From contig NZ_JAPJBQ010000004.1 in assembly GCF_026421305.1 (NCBI RefSeq), positions 186,001-250,000 of the forward strand: 64,000 nucleotides of DNA, read 5' to 3'. The position numbers and the translations under genes were made by a program. Shown here piece after piece: positions 18,207-29,936 of the stretch. Source of the DNA: Dyella silvae (GTDB lineage: Bacteria; Pseudomonadota; Gammaproteobacteria; Xanthomonadales; Rhodanobacteraceae). Numbering within the stretch: position 1 is the stretch's first letter; each line of letters starts with the position of its first letter. Under the pieces are notes generated by a model. It did not search any database and was not told the DNA's origin. It saw only the letters and a list, made by a program, of their open reading frames with translations.

Positions 18207-20375
18207 TTACTGCAGGCTCTCGCTGAGGATACGCGGCGTCACGAAGATCAGCAGCTCCGCCTTGTCGCTTTCGCGCTTCGTGGTGCGGAACAGGATGCCG
18301 AGACCCGGGATATCGCCCAGACCCGGTACCTTGGTTGCCGAGTTCTGCTTGGTGATTTCGTAAATGCCGCCGAGCACCACGGTCTGCCCATTGTCGACCA
18401 GCACCGAGGTGTTGATCTCGCGGGTATCGATGGTGGGCACCTGACCGCTGCCAGGCACGGTGACGTAGCCCGCCAGCGCATCCTTCTTCACGTTGATCAT
18501 CAGATAGACGCGGTTGTCCGAGGTGATCGTCGGCGTGACCTTCAGCTCCAGCACCGCGTCCTTGAACTGCACGGTAGCGGTACCGCTGCCAGCCGCACCG
18601 GTGGCGCTGTTCTGATAGGTGACGTAACCGATTTCCTGACCCTGACGGATCACCGCTTCCTGCTGATTCGCGGTGATCACGCGGGGGCTGGAGATCACTT
18701 CGCTACGGCCTTCCGTCTGAGCGGCCGAGAGCTCCAGATCCAGGGCGTAGTTCTTGCCCAAGATGCCGAGCGCAAAGCTGCCGCCAGCGGTGGTGCTTGG
18801 CAGATTGACATTGAGGCCGCCGGTCGTGCCGTTACCGTTGTCCTTGCCACCGGTGGACAGCACCTGCCCGCTCGGATTGGTGCGGTTACCCTGCAGGCCA
18901 AACTTGGCACCCAGTTCGCGAGTGAAATTGTCGGTGGCAATGACGATGCGCGACTCGATCAGCACCTGCTGCACCGGACGATCCAGCGTGGCGATCAGCT
19001 CGCGCAGCTCACGGATCTTCTGCGGGTTGTCGTTGATCAGCAGCGTATTGGTGCGCTCGTCGAACGAGACGCTGCCGCGCGAGGACAGGAAGCCGCGAGA
19101 TGCATTCGCGTTTGAACCGCCACCACTGGACTGTGCGGTCAGGCTACCCTGAGTCAGTAGCTTCGCAATGTCCTTGGCCTTGCCGTAGCTGATCGGCACG
19201 TAGTCAGTGACCAGTTCCGCATTGTCCTCAGCCTTCATACGTGCATCGGCAACACTCTGCTCGTACTTGGCCAGCTCTTCCTGCGGGGCGATCCAGATCA
19301 CGTTGCCGTTGCGGCGCTTGTCGAGGCTCTTGGCGCGTAGCACCACATCCAGTGCCTGGTCCCACGGCACGTTGACCAGACGCAGCGTCACGCTGCCACC
19401 CACGGTATCCGACGCCACCAGGTTCAGGCCGGAGATGTCCGCCAGCAGCTGCAGCGCCGAACGCACCGGAATGTCCTGGAAGTTGAAGGTCACGCGATTG
19501 CCGGTATAGGTCGGCTCCTGACCCTTCGCCAGCTTCGGATCGCCAGCTTTGGCGTCCTTCTTCTTGGGCGCGATCTCAACCACGTACTGGTTGCCGCTCT
19601 GGTAGGCCGACGTCTCGATCTCACCCTTCGTGCTGATTTCCATGCGGGCGCCACCACGCACACCTGCCTTTGTGACGATGGCCTGCACCGGCGTGGCGAA
19701 ATCGAGCACATCCAGACGCTGCGCGAGGTTGGACGGCAAGTTAGCGTGGTCAATGTCGACCACCACCTTGTCGCCTTGACGCTTCATATCGGCACTGGCA
19801 CCCGCACCGCTGAAATCGACCAGGATGCGGCCTTCACCATTCGGACCACGGCGGAAGTCGATGTTCGACACCGAGGGCCCATTGGCCATCGATGGCAATG
19901 CTTTGGACGGGTCAATGGTCGCCGCAGTCGTCGTCGTCTGAGCGTCGGTACCGTTGTTGACGGTCAGCACCAGGCTGTTGCCCTCGACGCGCGAGCGATA
20001 GGTGGAGTCGCGGACCAGCTCGACCACGACACGGGTACGGCCACCGGCCGCCACCGCCGACACGCCCGTCGTCGAGCCTTTATTGATATCGATATGGCGC
20101 GGCGCAGCGTTATCGGTGTCGGCAAAGTCGACCGCGATGCGCGGCGGATTACCAGTGGTGAAGATCTTCGGCTCCGGCACCGGCCCCTGGGCGAAATTGA
20201 GGTGCAGCTCGACGCGGCCACCGGGTGCTACGTCGTAGCTGATGTCCTTCAGGGTGCTGGTAGCGGCGGCAGCGGCGTTCGACCAGGCTGCGCCCAGCGT
20301 CAGCAGGCTCACCACCATATAACGGCTAGCCTGGCGCATGACACGGCCCCGAACAGTTTTGAATTGGTTGGTCAT
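18207..20375 (-). CDS. pilQ: type IV pilus secretin PilQ
   Basis: A 722-residue outer-membrane secretin through which the type IV pilus fibre exits. It has a signal peptide (basic start, hydrophobic core, ending SNAAAAA near 38). Two AMIN domains (about 40-290) that bind peptidoglycan follow. The STN and secretin N domains (about 300-460) and the C-terminal secretin domain come next. The VxIESRIV-type block (QVLIESRIVIAT) and PGLGDIPGLG near 680-690 are diagnostic. It is the last gene of pilMNOPQ, 18 nt after pilP. Confidence 0.96.
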   Translation of the reverse strand: MTNQFKTVRGRVMRQASRYMVVSLLTLGAAWSNAAAAATSTLKDISYDVAPGGRVELHLNFAQGPVPEPKIFTTGNPPRIAVDFADTDNAAPRHIDINKGSTTGVSAVAAGGRTRVVVELVRDSTYRSRVEGNSLVLTVNNGTDAQTTTTAATIDPSKALPSMANGPSVSNIDFRRGPNGEGRILVDFSGAGASADMKRQGDKVVVDIDHANLPSNLAQRLDVLDFATPVQAIVTKAGVRGGARMEISTKGEIETSAYQSGNQYVVEIAPKKKDAKAGDPKLAKGQEPTYTGNRVTFNFQDIPVRSALQLLADISGLNLVASDTVGGSVTLRLVNVPWDQALDVVLRAKSLDKRRNGNVIWIAPQEELAKYEQSVADARMKAEDNAELVTDYVPISYGKAKDIAKLLTQGSLTAQSSGGGSNANASRGFLSSRGSVSFDERTNTLLINDNPQKIRELRELIATLDRPVQQVLIESRIVIATDNFTRELGAKFGLQGNRTNPSGQVLSTGGKDNGNGTTGGLNVNLPSTTAGGSFALGILGKNYALDLELSAAQTEGRSEVISSPRVITANQQEAVIRQGQEIGYVTYQNSATGAAGSGTATVQFKDAVLELKVTPTITSDNRVYLMINVKKDALAGYVTVPGSGQVPTIDTREINTSVLVDNGQTVVLGGIYEITKQNSATKVPGLGDIPGLGILFRTTKRESDKAELLIFVTPRILSESLQ

Positions 20376-20393
20376 TGCATCAGCCCCTGTTTC

Positions 20394-20933
20394 TTATTTC
20401 TCGCTGAGCGCGATGCTGGCGGAACGTTCCATCCAGCCACCGTTGCCGTTGGAAACCAGCTCCACCAGGTCAATGTGATCCTCGCTGATCGCGGTGACCC
20501 GACCGTAGCTCTGGCCCATGTATTCATTGCGATGGACGCGATGGATCACGCCCCCCGGATCCTTCACCAGCACTTCCATGCCCGCGCCCGACCCGACCGT
20601 ACCGACCATCTTCAGGCTGTCGAGCGCAAACATCTCCAGCGGTTCCTTGGCCCGGTTCTGATCCGGGCGAGGGCCGGCGTTGTCATTCCCCTGTTGCAAC
20701 TCGGCGGTGCTTGGAGAGAACGGATCGCGACGGTCCTGGTCGTTGTACTGGAATGTCTCGAACGTCTTGATGACCGGCAACGCTGGAATCGGTGCGCCCT
20801 TCCTCTGCTTTTCCTGCGCAACCCACTGATGCAGATCGTCTTGCCCGCTGCAGCCCGCCAGCGTCAACATGGCGCAGCACATCAGCAAGGTTTTCACCAT
20901 GATGGAGGGCCTGATGGCAACCCACTTGCTCAT
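20394..20933 (-). CDS. pilP: type IV pilus assembly lipoprotein PilP
   Basis: A 179-residue inner-membrane lipoprotein. The lipobox LAGC follows a hydrophobic stretch (about residues 13-28), and the PilP beta domain lies at about 75-170 with the conserved LESLKMVGT-like strand (ALDSLKMVGTV). PilP links the PilN/PilO inner-membrane ring to the PilQ secretin. The start overlaps the pilO stop by 4 nt. Start MSKWVAIRPSIM is kept; an internal Met at residue 12 would still leave a lipoprotein signal. Confidence 0.94.
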   Translation of the reverse strand: MSKWVAIRPSIMVKTLLMCCAMLTLAGCSGQDDLHQWVAQEKQRKGAPIPALPVIKTFETFQYNDQDRRDPFSPSTAELQQGNDNAGPRPDQNRAKEPLEMFALDSLKMVGTVGSGAGMEVLVKDPGGVIHRVHRNEYMGQSYGRVTAISEDHIDLVELVSNGNGGWMERSASIALSEK

Positions 20934-21619
20934 TTCTGGCCCCCTGTCTTTGCCGGCGCCTTACCCGTAGCCGTTTTCGCATTGGCGGCCTTGGCCTCGG
21001 CACTCTCGTCTTCTTCCAGATAACGGTAGGTCTTAACCGTACCCTGCAGCACCAGCTGACCACCCGTTGCAATACCGGTCTTGGCGTCCTTGTTCTTCGG
21101 CGTCAGCGACACGTCGTGCATGGTCAGGATCACCACGCGCGGCAGCGAGGCCACACCGCTGATAAAGGTGCCGAACTGGTGATAGGTGCCCACCATGCGT
21201 AGCTGGATCGGCTTCTCGGCGTAGAAATCCTTCGGCGATTCGGCACCCGGCTGGAACAGTTCGGTTTCCAGGCCTGCCGATAGCGCCGTCTGCGAAATGT
21301 CTATCAGCAGCTCGGGCATTTCCGTCTTGCTGGGCAACTGGCGCAGCAACTGGCGCAGCATGTCCTGCATCTCGTCAAGCTGCTGCTGCAGTGCCTCCAG
21401 ATTGACCGACTTGGCCTGCTTCTGGGAGAACTCTTTTTTCAGCTCGTCTTCTTTGGAAACCGCCCCGTTCAATTGGTCTTGCTGGTCGCTGATATGCAAG
21501 TACCAACCAAAGAACACGACCAGGCCGAACAGCAGCGTGCAGAAAAACACCTTGATCGGCATCGGCCAGCCGCCGACGTTGTTGCGATCGAGATTCTGCA
21601 GATCATTGAGGAACTTCAT
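20930..21619 (-). CDS. pilO: type IV pilus inner-membrane protein PilO
   Basis: A 229-residue bitopic protein: a short cytoplasmic N-terminus, one transmembrane helix at about 23-43 and a coiled coil at about 50-95. A ferredoxin-like periplasmic domain follows, with an Ala/Lys-rich tail. It heterodimerises with PilN to form the alignment subcomplex. It overlaps pilN by ATGA at 21616-21619, as expected for a translationally coupled pilus operon. Confidence 0.95.
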   Translation of the reverse strand: MKFLNDLQNLDRNNVGGWPMPIKVFFCTLLFGLVVFFGWYLHISDQQDQLNGAVSKEDELKKEFSQKQAKSVNLEALQQQLDEMQDMLRQLLRQLPSKTEMPELLIDISQTALSAGLETELFQPGAESPKDFYAEKPIQLRMVGTYHQFGTFISGVASLPRVVILTMHDVSLTPKNKDAKTGIATGGQLVLQGTVKTYRYLEEDESAEAKAANAKTATGKAPAKTGGQK

Positions 21620-22364
21620 GGCTTCGCTCCTCCATTGCCTGCAGGGCTTGAGGGTTTGGCACCCGTAGCGGCAGGGGCAGCGGTCGCCGGTTTGGCGGGC
21701 TGCGCGGCACCCGGTGGCGCCGCTACAGCCGGAGCCGCTGCCGAATGCTGCGCCGCTGTGCTGGCCGATGCCGGCAGGATCGGCGCATGTTCGTCATCTG
21801 AGCCCTCGCCTTCCTCGGCCGACTTGGGCCGGCTCAACGCCACATCCAGCCCGAAGGCATACGGCATGCGGCTATCGCCATGCGTGTTCTCGGTCTTGCG
21901 CAGGTCGGCATGCCCCATCCACGGCGAGGTCTCAATGTTGCGCATGTACTCCGCCACGCTGGCATTGGATTGCGCCACACCCTCCAGCGTCATCGACTCA
22001 CCGACCTGCTTGAGTCCACCCAGGCGGGCGCTGGCCGGAATGGTTTTCACCAGTTCGTCGAACAGGTGGACCATTTGCGAACGATTGGCCTGCAGCTGCT
22101 CGATGATCTGCTTGCGTGCCAGCAGACGCTCTCGGACCTTTTCCAGATCCTTGATCTTGGCAATCCGCTCGTCGAGCTGTTTGATCTCACCTTGCAGATA
22201 GGTGTTGCGATCGTTCTGATTGTCGATGCGCTCGCCCATCCAGGCCGTCCACAGCAGCAGCACCACGATCGCTGCCACGAAGGCGGCAGCCAGCTGCATG
22301 AAGAACTCTCGTTCGCGCTGCTTGCGGCGCTCGGTGCGCCACGGGAGTAGGTTGATGTGTGCCA

Positions 22365-22365
<1 letters not shown>
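21616..22365 (-). CDS. pilN: type IV pilus inner-membrane protein PilN
   Basis: A 249-residue bitopic protein. The hallmark N-terminal motif INLLPWR (residues 4-10) binds the cytoplasmic groove of PilM. A transmembrane helix (about 26-43), coiled coil (about 55-90) and periplasmic domain follow. The last 50 residues are Ala/Pro-rich and longer than in many PilN proteins. The start overlaps the pilM stop by one nucleotide (TGATG). Confidence 0.95.
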
Positions 22366-23513
<1,148 letters not shown>

Positions 23514-23673
23514 CTACGAGCTTTTTCTCGACTCATTCGCGTGACGGCATCCACAGGTTGGGCGAATGGGCCGGTGGCCTGCTTCTTGCTGTGACCTGCT
23601 CGATTCATGCCGTGGATACTGCAACATCTATACTCTGTCTTGTTTTGACTTACGTCTCGCAACCACCCAAATC

Positions 23674-26169
23674 ATGCAAATTCTCACGCGGTTCCTGCGC
23701 TGGATCCTGATCCTGGCTTTTACCGGTTTGCTGCTGGGTTTCGCGGCAATCGGCGTGGCCTACTGGCTTGTTTCCCCTCGCCTTCCCTCTGTGGCGGTCC
23801 TCAAGGACTACCACATGCAGGTGCCCCTCAGGGTGCTCTCGGCCGATGGCAAGCTGATTGCCAGCTTCGGCGAGACGCGCCGCATCCCCGTGGCCATCAG
23901 CCAGGTTCCCGACCGCCTCAAGCACGCCGTGCTGGCCGCCGAAGACGCCGGCTTCTACCAGCACCCGGGTGTGGACTGGCATGGCATCGCCCGCGCCGGC
24001 TGGCACGTCGTGGTGTCCGGCGGTGACAAGGGTCCGGGTGGTTCCACCATCACCCAGCAGGTAGCCCGCAACTTCTTTCTGAGCCCTGAGAAGCTGTATT
24101 CCCGCAAGGTGACCGAGATCTTCATCGCCCTGCGCATGGAGAGCGAGCTGACCAAGGACCAGATTCTCGAGCTCTACCTCAACAAGATGTTCCTGGGGCA
24201 CCGGTCCTACGGTGTGGCCGCCGCCGCCTCTTATTACTACGGCAAGACGCTGGACCAGCTGAGCGTGGCCGAATGCGCCACCCTGGCCTCCACTTTCCAG
24301 CTGCCATCGGTGGTCAACCCGCTGAACAACCCCAGGCGCATGATCGCCCGCCGCAATTGGGTCCTGGGCCAGATGCTGGAGAACCACTACATCAGCAAGG
24401 CCGAGTATGAACAGGCCATCGCCGAGGCCAACAACGCCTCGCCGCACGAGCCGCCGATCGAAGTCGACGCCCCCTATCTGGCCGAAATGGTGCGCCTGCA
24501 GGTGCTGGACCGCCTCGGCAACGACGCTCTGACGGAAGGCTATGTGGTGAAGACCACCATTCAGAGCGGCCGCCAGCAGGCCGCCGTGGACGCCGTCCGG
24601 TCCGGCCTGATCGAGTACGACCGCCGCCACGGCTGGCGCGGCCCCGAGGCCCATCAGGAACTGGCCCCCGATGCCGGCAACGAGGATCTCGACCGCGCCC
24701 TGGCGGGTTACACCGATATCTCGGGCATGCAGCCAGGCATCGTGACCGAGGTGTCGGGCAACGAGGCCAACATCTATCTCGCCAGCCGCGAGCCGGTGAA
24801 GCTCGGCCTCGAAGCCATGATCTGGGCACGCCCCCGCATTGACGACACGCGCGTCGGCGCCACCCCCAAAAACGTCTCCAGCGTGCTCAAGCGCGGCGAT
24901 ATCGTGCGCGTATCGCGCGATGAAAAGGGCCAGTGGCAGCTGACTCAGATCCCGGGGGCTCAGGCCGCCCTGACCTCCATCAATCCGGAGGATGGCTCGC
25001 TGCAAGCCCTGGTGGGTGGCTTCAACTTCCTGCGCAGCAAGTTCAACCGCGCAGTGATGGCGGCCCGCCAGCCTGGCTCGAGCTTCAAGCCCTTCATCTA
25101 CTCGGCCGCCTTTGAACGGGGCTTCACGCCGGCCTCTATCGTCAACGATGCGCCGCTGGCCCTGCCCGACCCGTCACGGCCGGGCGGCTTGTGGACCCCG
25201 TCCAACGACGACGACAAGTTCGACGGACCGATCCCCCTGCGCGAAGCGCTGGTGCAATCCAAGAACCTGGTGTCGGTGCGCCTGCTGGATGCCATCGGCG
25301 TGCGGTATGCCCGCGACTACGTGACCCGCTTCGGCTTCAGCCTCGATTCGTTGCCCAGCAACCTCTCGATGGCCCTGGGCACCGCCTCCGTGTCCCCGAT
25401 GAGCATGGCCCGCGGTTACGCCGTATTCGCTAACGGCGGCTACCTGGTGACGCCTTACTTCATCGGCGAGATCGATGATCGCGACGGCAAGCCGATATAC
25501 CTCGCCAACCCCGCCCGCGCCTGCCGCACCTGCGCGGAACGCCTGCTTGACACGCGCCCGCCCGGCCCGCCACCGGCCGGCACCGCGGCGGCGCCTGCCA
25601 ACATCGTCGCCACCGCCGGCTCCGCCGGCAGCCCGGCCACCCCGGGAAGCGTTGCCGGTGTGGGCGACGCCGTGCTCCCTGCGGACGCCCATGGCGACGG
25701 CGCTCACCCACCCGCGCTCGCCCCGCAGGTCATCGACGTGCGCAACGACTTCCTCATCACCTCCATGATGCAGGACGTGGTCAAGCGCGGTACCGGCGCG
25801 GCAGCCATGGCCCTTGGCCGCGACGACCTGGCCGGCAAGACCGGTTCCACCAATGATCACCGCGACGCCTGGTTCTCCGGCTTCAACGGCACCCTCGTAA
25901 CAACCGTCTGGGTTGGCTTCGACGACTTCGGCTCGCTCGGCAAGGGCGAATTTGGCGCCAAGGCCGCCCTGCCGATCTGGATGTCGTACATGGGCGCCGC
26001 CCTGAAGGACCAGCCGTCGAGTACTCTGCCGATGCCGCCCGGTATTTCGACGGTGCAGATCAATGGCAAGTCCGAAATAATGAAAGTCGAAGATGTGGAC
26101 CGCATGAAGCAGCAGGCCAATCAAGAACAGGAGGACCAGGATCAGCAGCACGCCTACGACATCTTTTAA
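23674..26169 (+). CDS. mrcA: class A penicillin-binding protein 1A
   Basis: An 831-residue bifunctional peptidoglycan synthase. A short cytoplasmic tail and transmembrane helix (about 8-32) precede the GT51 glycosyltransferase domain (EDAGFYQHPGVDW near 90, GGSTITQQ near 124). An OB-like insert follows, then the transpeptidase with catalytic S469-S-F-K472 and KTG at 722-724. A proline/alanine-rich segment at about 620-675 interrupts the transpeptidase region. I start at ATG 23674, which gives a normal N-terminus; the open frame to 23566 is not protein-like. It is divergent from pilM. Confidence 0.94.
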   Translation: MQILTRFLRWILILAFTGLLLGFAAIGVAYWLVSPRLPSVAVLKDYHMQVPLRVLSADGKLIASFGETRRIPVAISQVPDRLKHAVLAAEDAGFYQHPGVDWHGIARAGWHVVVSGGDKGPGGSTITQQVARNFFLSPEKLYSRKVTEIFIALRMESELTKDQILELYLNKMFLGHRSYGVAAAASYYYGKTLDQLSVAECATLASTFQLPSVVNPLNNPRRMIARRNWVLGQMLENHYISKAEYEQAIAEANNASPHEPPIEVDAPYLAEMVRLQVLDRLGNDALTEGYVVKTTIQSGRQQAAVDAVRSGLIEYDRRHGWRGPEAHQELAPDAGNEDLDRALAGYTDISGMQPGIVTEVSGNEANIYLASREPVKLGLEAMIWARPRIDDTRVGATPKNVSSVLKRGDIVRVSRDEKGQWQLTQIPGAQAALTSINPEDGSLQALVGGFNFLRSKFNRAVMAARQPGSSFKPFIYSAAFERGFTPASIVNDAPLALPDPSRPGGLWTPSNDDDKFDGPIPLREALVQSKNLVSVRLLDAIGVRYARDYVTRFGFSLDSLPSNLSMALGTASVSPMSMARGYAVFANGGYLVTPYFIGEIDDRDGKPIYLANPARACRTCAERLLDTRPPGPPPAGTAAAPANIVATAGSAGSPATPGSVAGVGDAVLPADAHGDGAHPPALAPQVIDVRNDFLITSMMQDVVKRGTGAAAMALGRDDLAGKTGSTNDHRDAWFSGFNGTLVTTVWVGFDDFGSLGKGEFGAKAALPIWMSYMGAALKDQPSSTLPMPPGISTVQINGKSEIMKVEDVDRMKQQANQEQEDQDQQHAYDIF

Positions 26170-26254
26170 TCGTCGGCAGCGCCGGTTCGATCCCCATACC
26201 GCACTGCCGCCCGCGCTCGCGCATGCGAGCGCCAGATTGCCGGAGGAATGAGGC

Positions 26255-26929
26255 ATGGCACGAGGTCAGCACCATCGTATCCACGCGCAGGACCGCCTAC
26301 AGCGCAACCGTCTGCGCGTCGCCCAGGAGGCGGCGCGATTAATGAGCGAACACGGCATCCGCGATTTCCATCACGCCAAAGTCAAAGCTGCCGAGCGGCT
26401 CGGCATCCTCGAAGCGCAGGCACTACCTCGCAACAACGAAATCGAAGATGCGCTGAGGGAACACCAGCGCATCTTCCACGCCGACTCCCAACCTCAACTG
26501 CTGCAGCAACGCCGTGAGGCCGCCGTCGAAGCGATGCGCTTCCTCGAACGCTTCGACCCTCGCCTGGTCGGCGCGGTACTCGAAGGCACCGCTGACACCC
26601 ACTCTGCCGTGTGCCTGCACGTGTTCAGCGATACCCCGGAAAGCGTCGTACTGTTCCTGGAGGAACGCGGCATCCCGCTCACTCAGCAAACCCGCCGGCT
26701 GCGAATCACGCGGGACGAGCAGCAGGAATACCCCGTGCTGCTGTTCGCGGCGGACGGCCTGCCCTTCGACATCACCGTGCTGCCGCGCGATTCGCTCAGA
26801 CAGCCCCCGCTGGATCGCATCGACGAGAAACCCATGCGGCGAGCCTCGCTCACCGCCGTCGAGGAACTGCTCGCCACCGCCGACAACGACGACGAGTTCG
26901 AACGCATGCTGTCTTCAGCGCTGCGCTGA
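26255..26929 (+). CDS. conserved protein of unknown function, nucleotidyltransferase-like
   Basis: A 224-residue soluble protein with no signal or membrane segment. Residues 1-60 are strongly basic and helical. The middle (about 108-185) has alternating strands and helices around VGAVLEGTADTHSAV and LPFDITVLPRD, which resemble the G-x-D and D-x-x-V strands of the minimal nucleotidyltransferase fold. The resemblance is weak and catalytic residues are not convincing. GGAGGAAT precedes the ATG. It lies 85 nt after the PBP1A gene on the same strand, possibly cotranscribed. A bidirectional terminator follows at 26984-27016. Confidence 0.7.
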   Translation: MARGQHHRIHAQDRLQRNRLRVAQEAARLMSEHGIRDFHHAKVKAAERLGILEAQALPRNNEIEDALREHQRIFHADSQPQLLQQRREAAVEAMRFLERFDPRLVGAVLEGTADTHSAVCLHVFSDTPESVVLFLEERGIPLTQQTRRLRITRDEQQEYPVLLFAADGLPFDITVLPRDSLRQPPLDRIDEKPMRRASLTAVEELLATADNDDEFERMLSSALR

Positions 26930-26983
26930 CACTCACCGGCCGGAGCGCGCGCGTGCGCGACCCGACCGCACGGAAACACCCAT

Positions 26984-27016
26984 AAAAAAAGCCCCGGCAA
27001 AACCGGGGCTTTTTTC
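26984..27016. terminator. bidirectional intrinsic terminator
   Basis: The stem GCCCCGG / CCGGGGC has a short CAAAA loop, A7 on the left and T6 on the right. It serves both the gene ending at 26929 and convergent gltA ending at 27037. Confidence 0.85.
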
Positions 27017-27036
27017 TTACGCGGCAACCAAACCGA

Positions 27037-28332
<1,296 letters not shown>

Positions 28333-28442
28333 GAAAAACCTCCTTCACGAAATGTCGTCGCCGGCGTACCGCCCCTTGGGTCGATGGCCGACGAGGTAGG
28401 GTTGATGTCGCAAATGGGGAAGGCTGCGACACCTCGCCGCTC

Positions 28443-28452
28443 ATTATCGCAT
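28443..28452 (-). promoter_or_regulatory. candidate extended -10 promoter for gltA
   Basis: On the minus strand ATGCGATAAT forms an extended -10 (TG-C-GATAAT) about 110 nt upstream of the gltA GTG. No good -35 hexamer is visible, as is common for extended -10 promoters. Confidence 0.35.
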
Positions 28453-28497
28453 ATTGACCCGCCAACATGCCCTAGCGGATGGTCGGATGGCAGACGC

Positions 28498-28531
28498 AAA
28501 AAAGCACGGGGCGAGCCATGCTCGCCCCGTG
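28498..28531 (-). terminator. intrinsic terminator after rpmE2
   Basis: A perfect 12-bp stem (CACGGGGCGAGC / GCTCGCCCCGTG) with a CAT loop. In the minus-strand direction it is followed by TTTTTT at 28498-28503, about 57 nt after the rpmE2 stop. Confidence 0.88.
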
Positions 28532-28587
28532 TGATATGCATGCAAACGCTGCGTGGCCGCAGCGTTACAGCAAGCTAGTCCGCGCGA

Positions 28588-28833
28588 TTACTTCTGCGCG
28601 TAGCGACGACGGAACTTGTCGACGCGGCCGCCGGTGTCCAGCGTCTTCTGCTTGCCGGTGTAGAACGGATGGGAGTGGCTCGAGATATCCACCTTGATCA
28701 GCGGGTACTCGTTGCCGTCTTCCCACTTGACGGTTTCCTTGGTGGCGATCGTCGAACGCGTCAGGAACGCGAAGTCGGACGACAGGTCCTGGAACACCAC
28801 CGGGCGATAATTCGGATGGGTATCGGGCTTCAT
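28588..28833 (-). CDS. rpmE2: 50S ribosomal protein L31, type B (zinc-independent)
   Basis: An 81-residue L31 paralogue. It starts [19 protein letters not shown] and contains the type B signature [23 protein letters not shown]. The four zinc-binding cysteines of the type A protein are absent. Such paralogues replace zinc-containing L31 when zinc is scarce, or serve as the only L31. No Zur site could be recognised upstream. It is monocistronic, with a strong terminator. Confidence 0.96.
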   Translation of the reverse strand: MKPDTHPNYRPVVFQDLSSDFAFLTRSTIATKETVKWEDGNEYPLIKVDISSHSHPFYTGKQKTLDTGGRVDKFRRRYAQK

Positions 28834-28940
28834 GACTGACTCAAAGCGGTGGGTGAAAAGAGCGGCATTTTAACCACCAACCCCAACCATTGGCAAGTCC
28901 GTCAGTCACTTGGGCCGCGCAAGGCGCCTCCGGGGCCGGT

Positions 28941-29867
28941 TCAGGCCCCCAGAGCGGCCCGCACCATGGCGCCAAAACGGTCCTGATCCACCGCCATCAC
29001 GATACGCGCGTTGGCCGGCTGGCCAAGCCGCGCGGTCCAATCCACGACGGTAGCGCCACGGGTCAGGCGACCGTCCAATTCCACCGCCACGTGACGTTCC
29101 TCGACGCGAGTCACCATTGACGGATCGATCGCCACCGCCATCGCCAATGCATCAGCGGCGATCACGCCGCGGCGGCCGCGCTTTGCGTTGAACGCACGCG
29201 CGGTGCCGAACACCTTTTCAAAAAACGTAGCACGCTGATCGCCTGCCGCGAGCCAGGCATTGAACTCGCCATCGTTGAAGGCATGCCGCAACACGACTTC
29301 CCAATCGACCAGATCGAACATCGGAAACGCTTCGAACACGACATGCGCCGCTTCCGGATCAAAACCAATGTTGAATTCGGCGGGAATCTTGCCTGTGTTA
29401 CCCAGCCCCGTGACGGCGCCACCCATGATCACCAGCCGCTTCACGCGCTGCGGCAAGGTGGGGTCCAGACGCACCGCCAGTGCCAGATTAGTGAGCGGCC
29501 CCAAGGCCACCAGCGTAAGGTCCGGCTGTTCGCGAGTGATGCGAAGAATCGCCTGCGCCGCATGCTCATCGGCAACAACCGCCTTGGGCTCGGAAAAGCC
29601 GACATCACCCAGGCCATCCGTGCCGTGTACGTGCACCGCATCCTCTTCAGGCATGCGGACCAGTGGCGTCTGGCATCCGGGATAGACCAGCGTGTCCGCG
29701 CCCAGCAGATCCACCAGCGTTCGCGCATTACGCACGGTATGCGCGAGGCCCACATTGCCCGCTGCAATCGTCAACGCGCTGACACGGGCATGCTCGTGCG
29801 CCATCAGGATGGCGAGCGCGTCATCCACGCCCGGGTCGGTATCGATCAGCAGTAGCGGTTTGCTCAT
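28941..29867 (-). CDS. inosine-uridine preferring nucleoside hydrolase family protein
   Basis: A 308-residue cytoplasmic hydrolase that cleaves ribonucleosides to base and ribose. The calcium-binding N-terminal motif IDTDPGVDDALAI is at about 7-19. VALGPLTNLALAVRLDP near 118-134 and the MGGAVTGLGNTG loop near 146-157 also match the family, as does PAEFNIGFDPEAAHVV after it. I start at the ATG at 29865-29867 because alignment begins at MSKPLLLIDTDPG; the longer frame to 29924 adds a basic, unconserved leader. It lies 69 nt after recG on the same strand. Confidence 0.9.
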   Translation of the reverse strand: MSKPLLLIDTDPGVDDALAILMAHEHARVSALTIAAGNVGLAHTVRNARTLVDLLGADTLVYPGCQTPLVRMPEEDAVHVHGTDGLGDVGFSEPKAVVADEHAAQAILRITREQPDLTLVALGPLTNLALAVRLDPTLPQRVKRLVIMGGAVTGLGNTGKIPAEFNIGFDPEAAHVVFEAFPMFDLVDWEVVLRHAFNDGEFNAWLAAGDQRATFFEKVFGTARAFNAKRGRRGVIAADALAMAVAIDPSMVTRVEERHVAVELDGRLTRGATVVDWTARLGQPANARIVMAVDQDRFGAMVRAALGA

Positions 29868-29936
29868 AGTGCGTCGTCGTCGGGTTCGAACAGTCAAGCT
29901 TAGAAGCTTGCGACGTGCAGGCAAACCCCACCGCCC

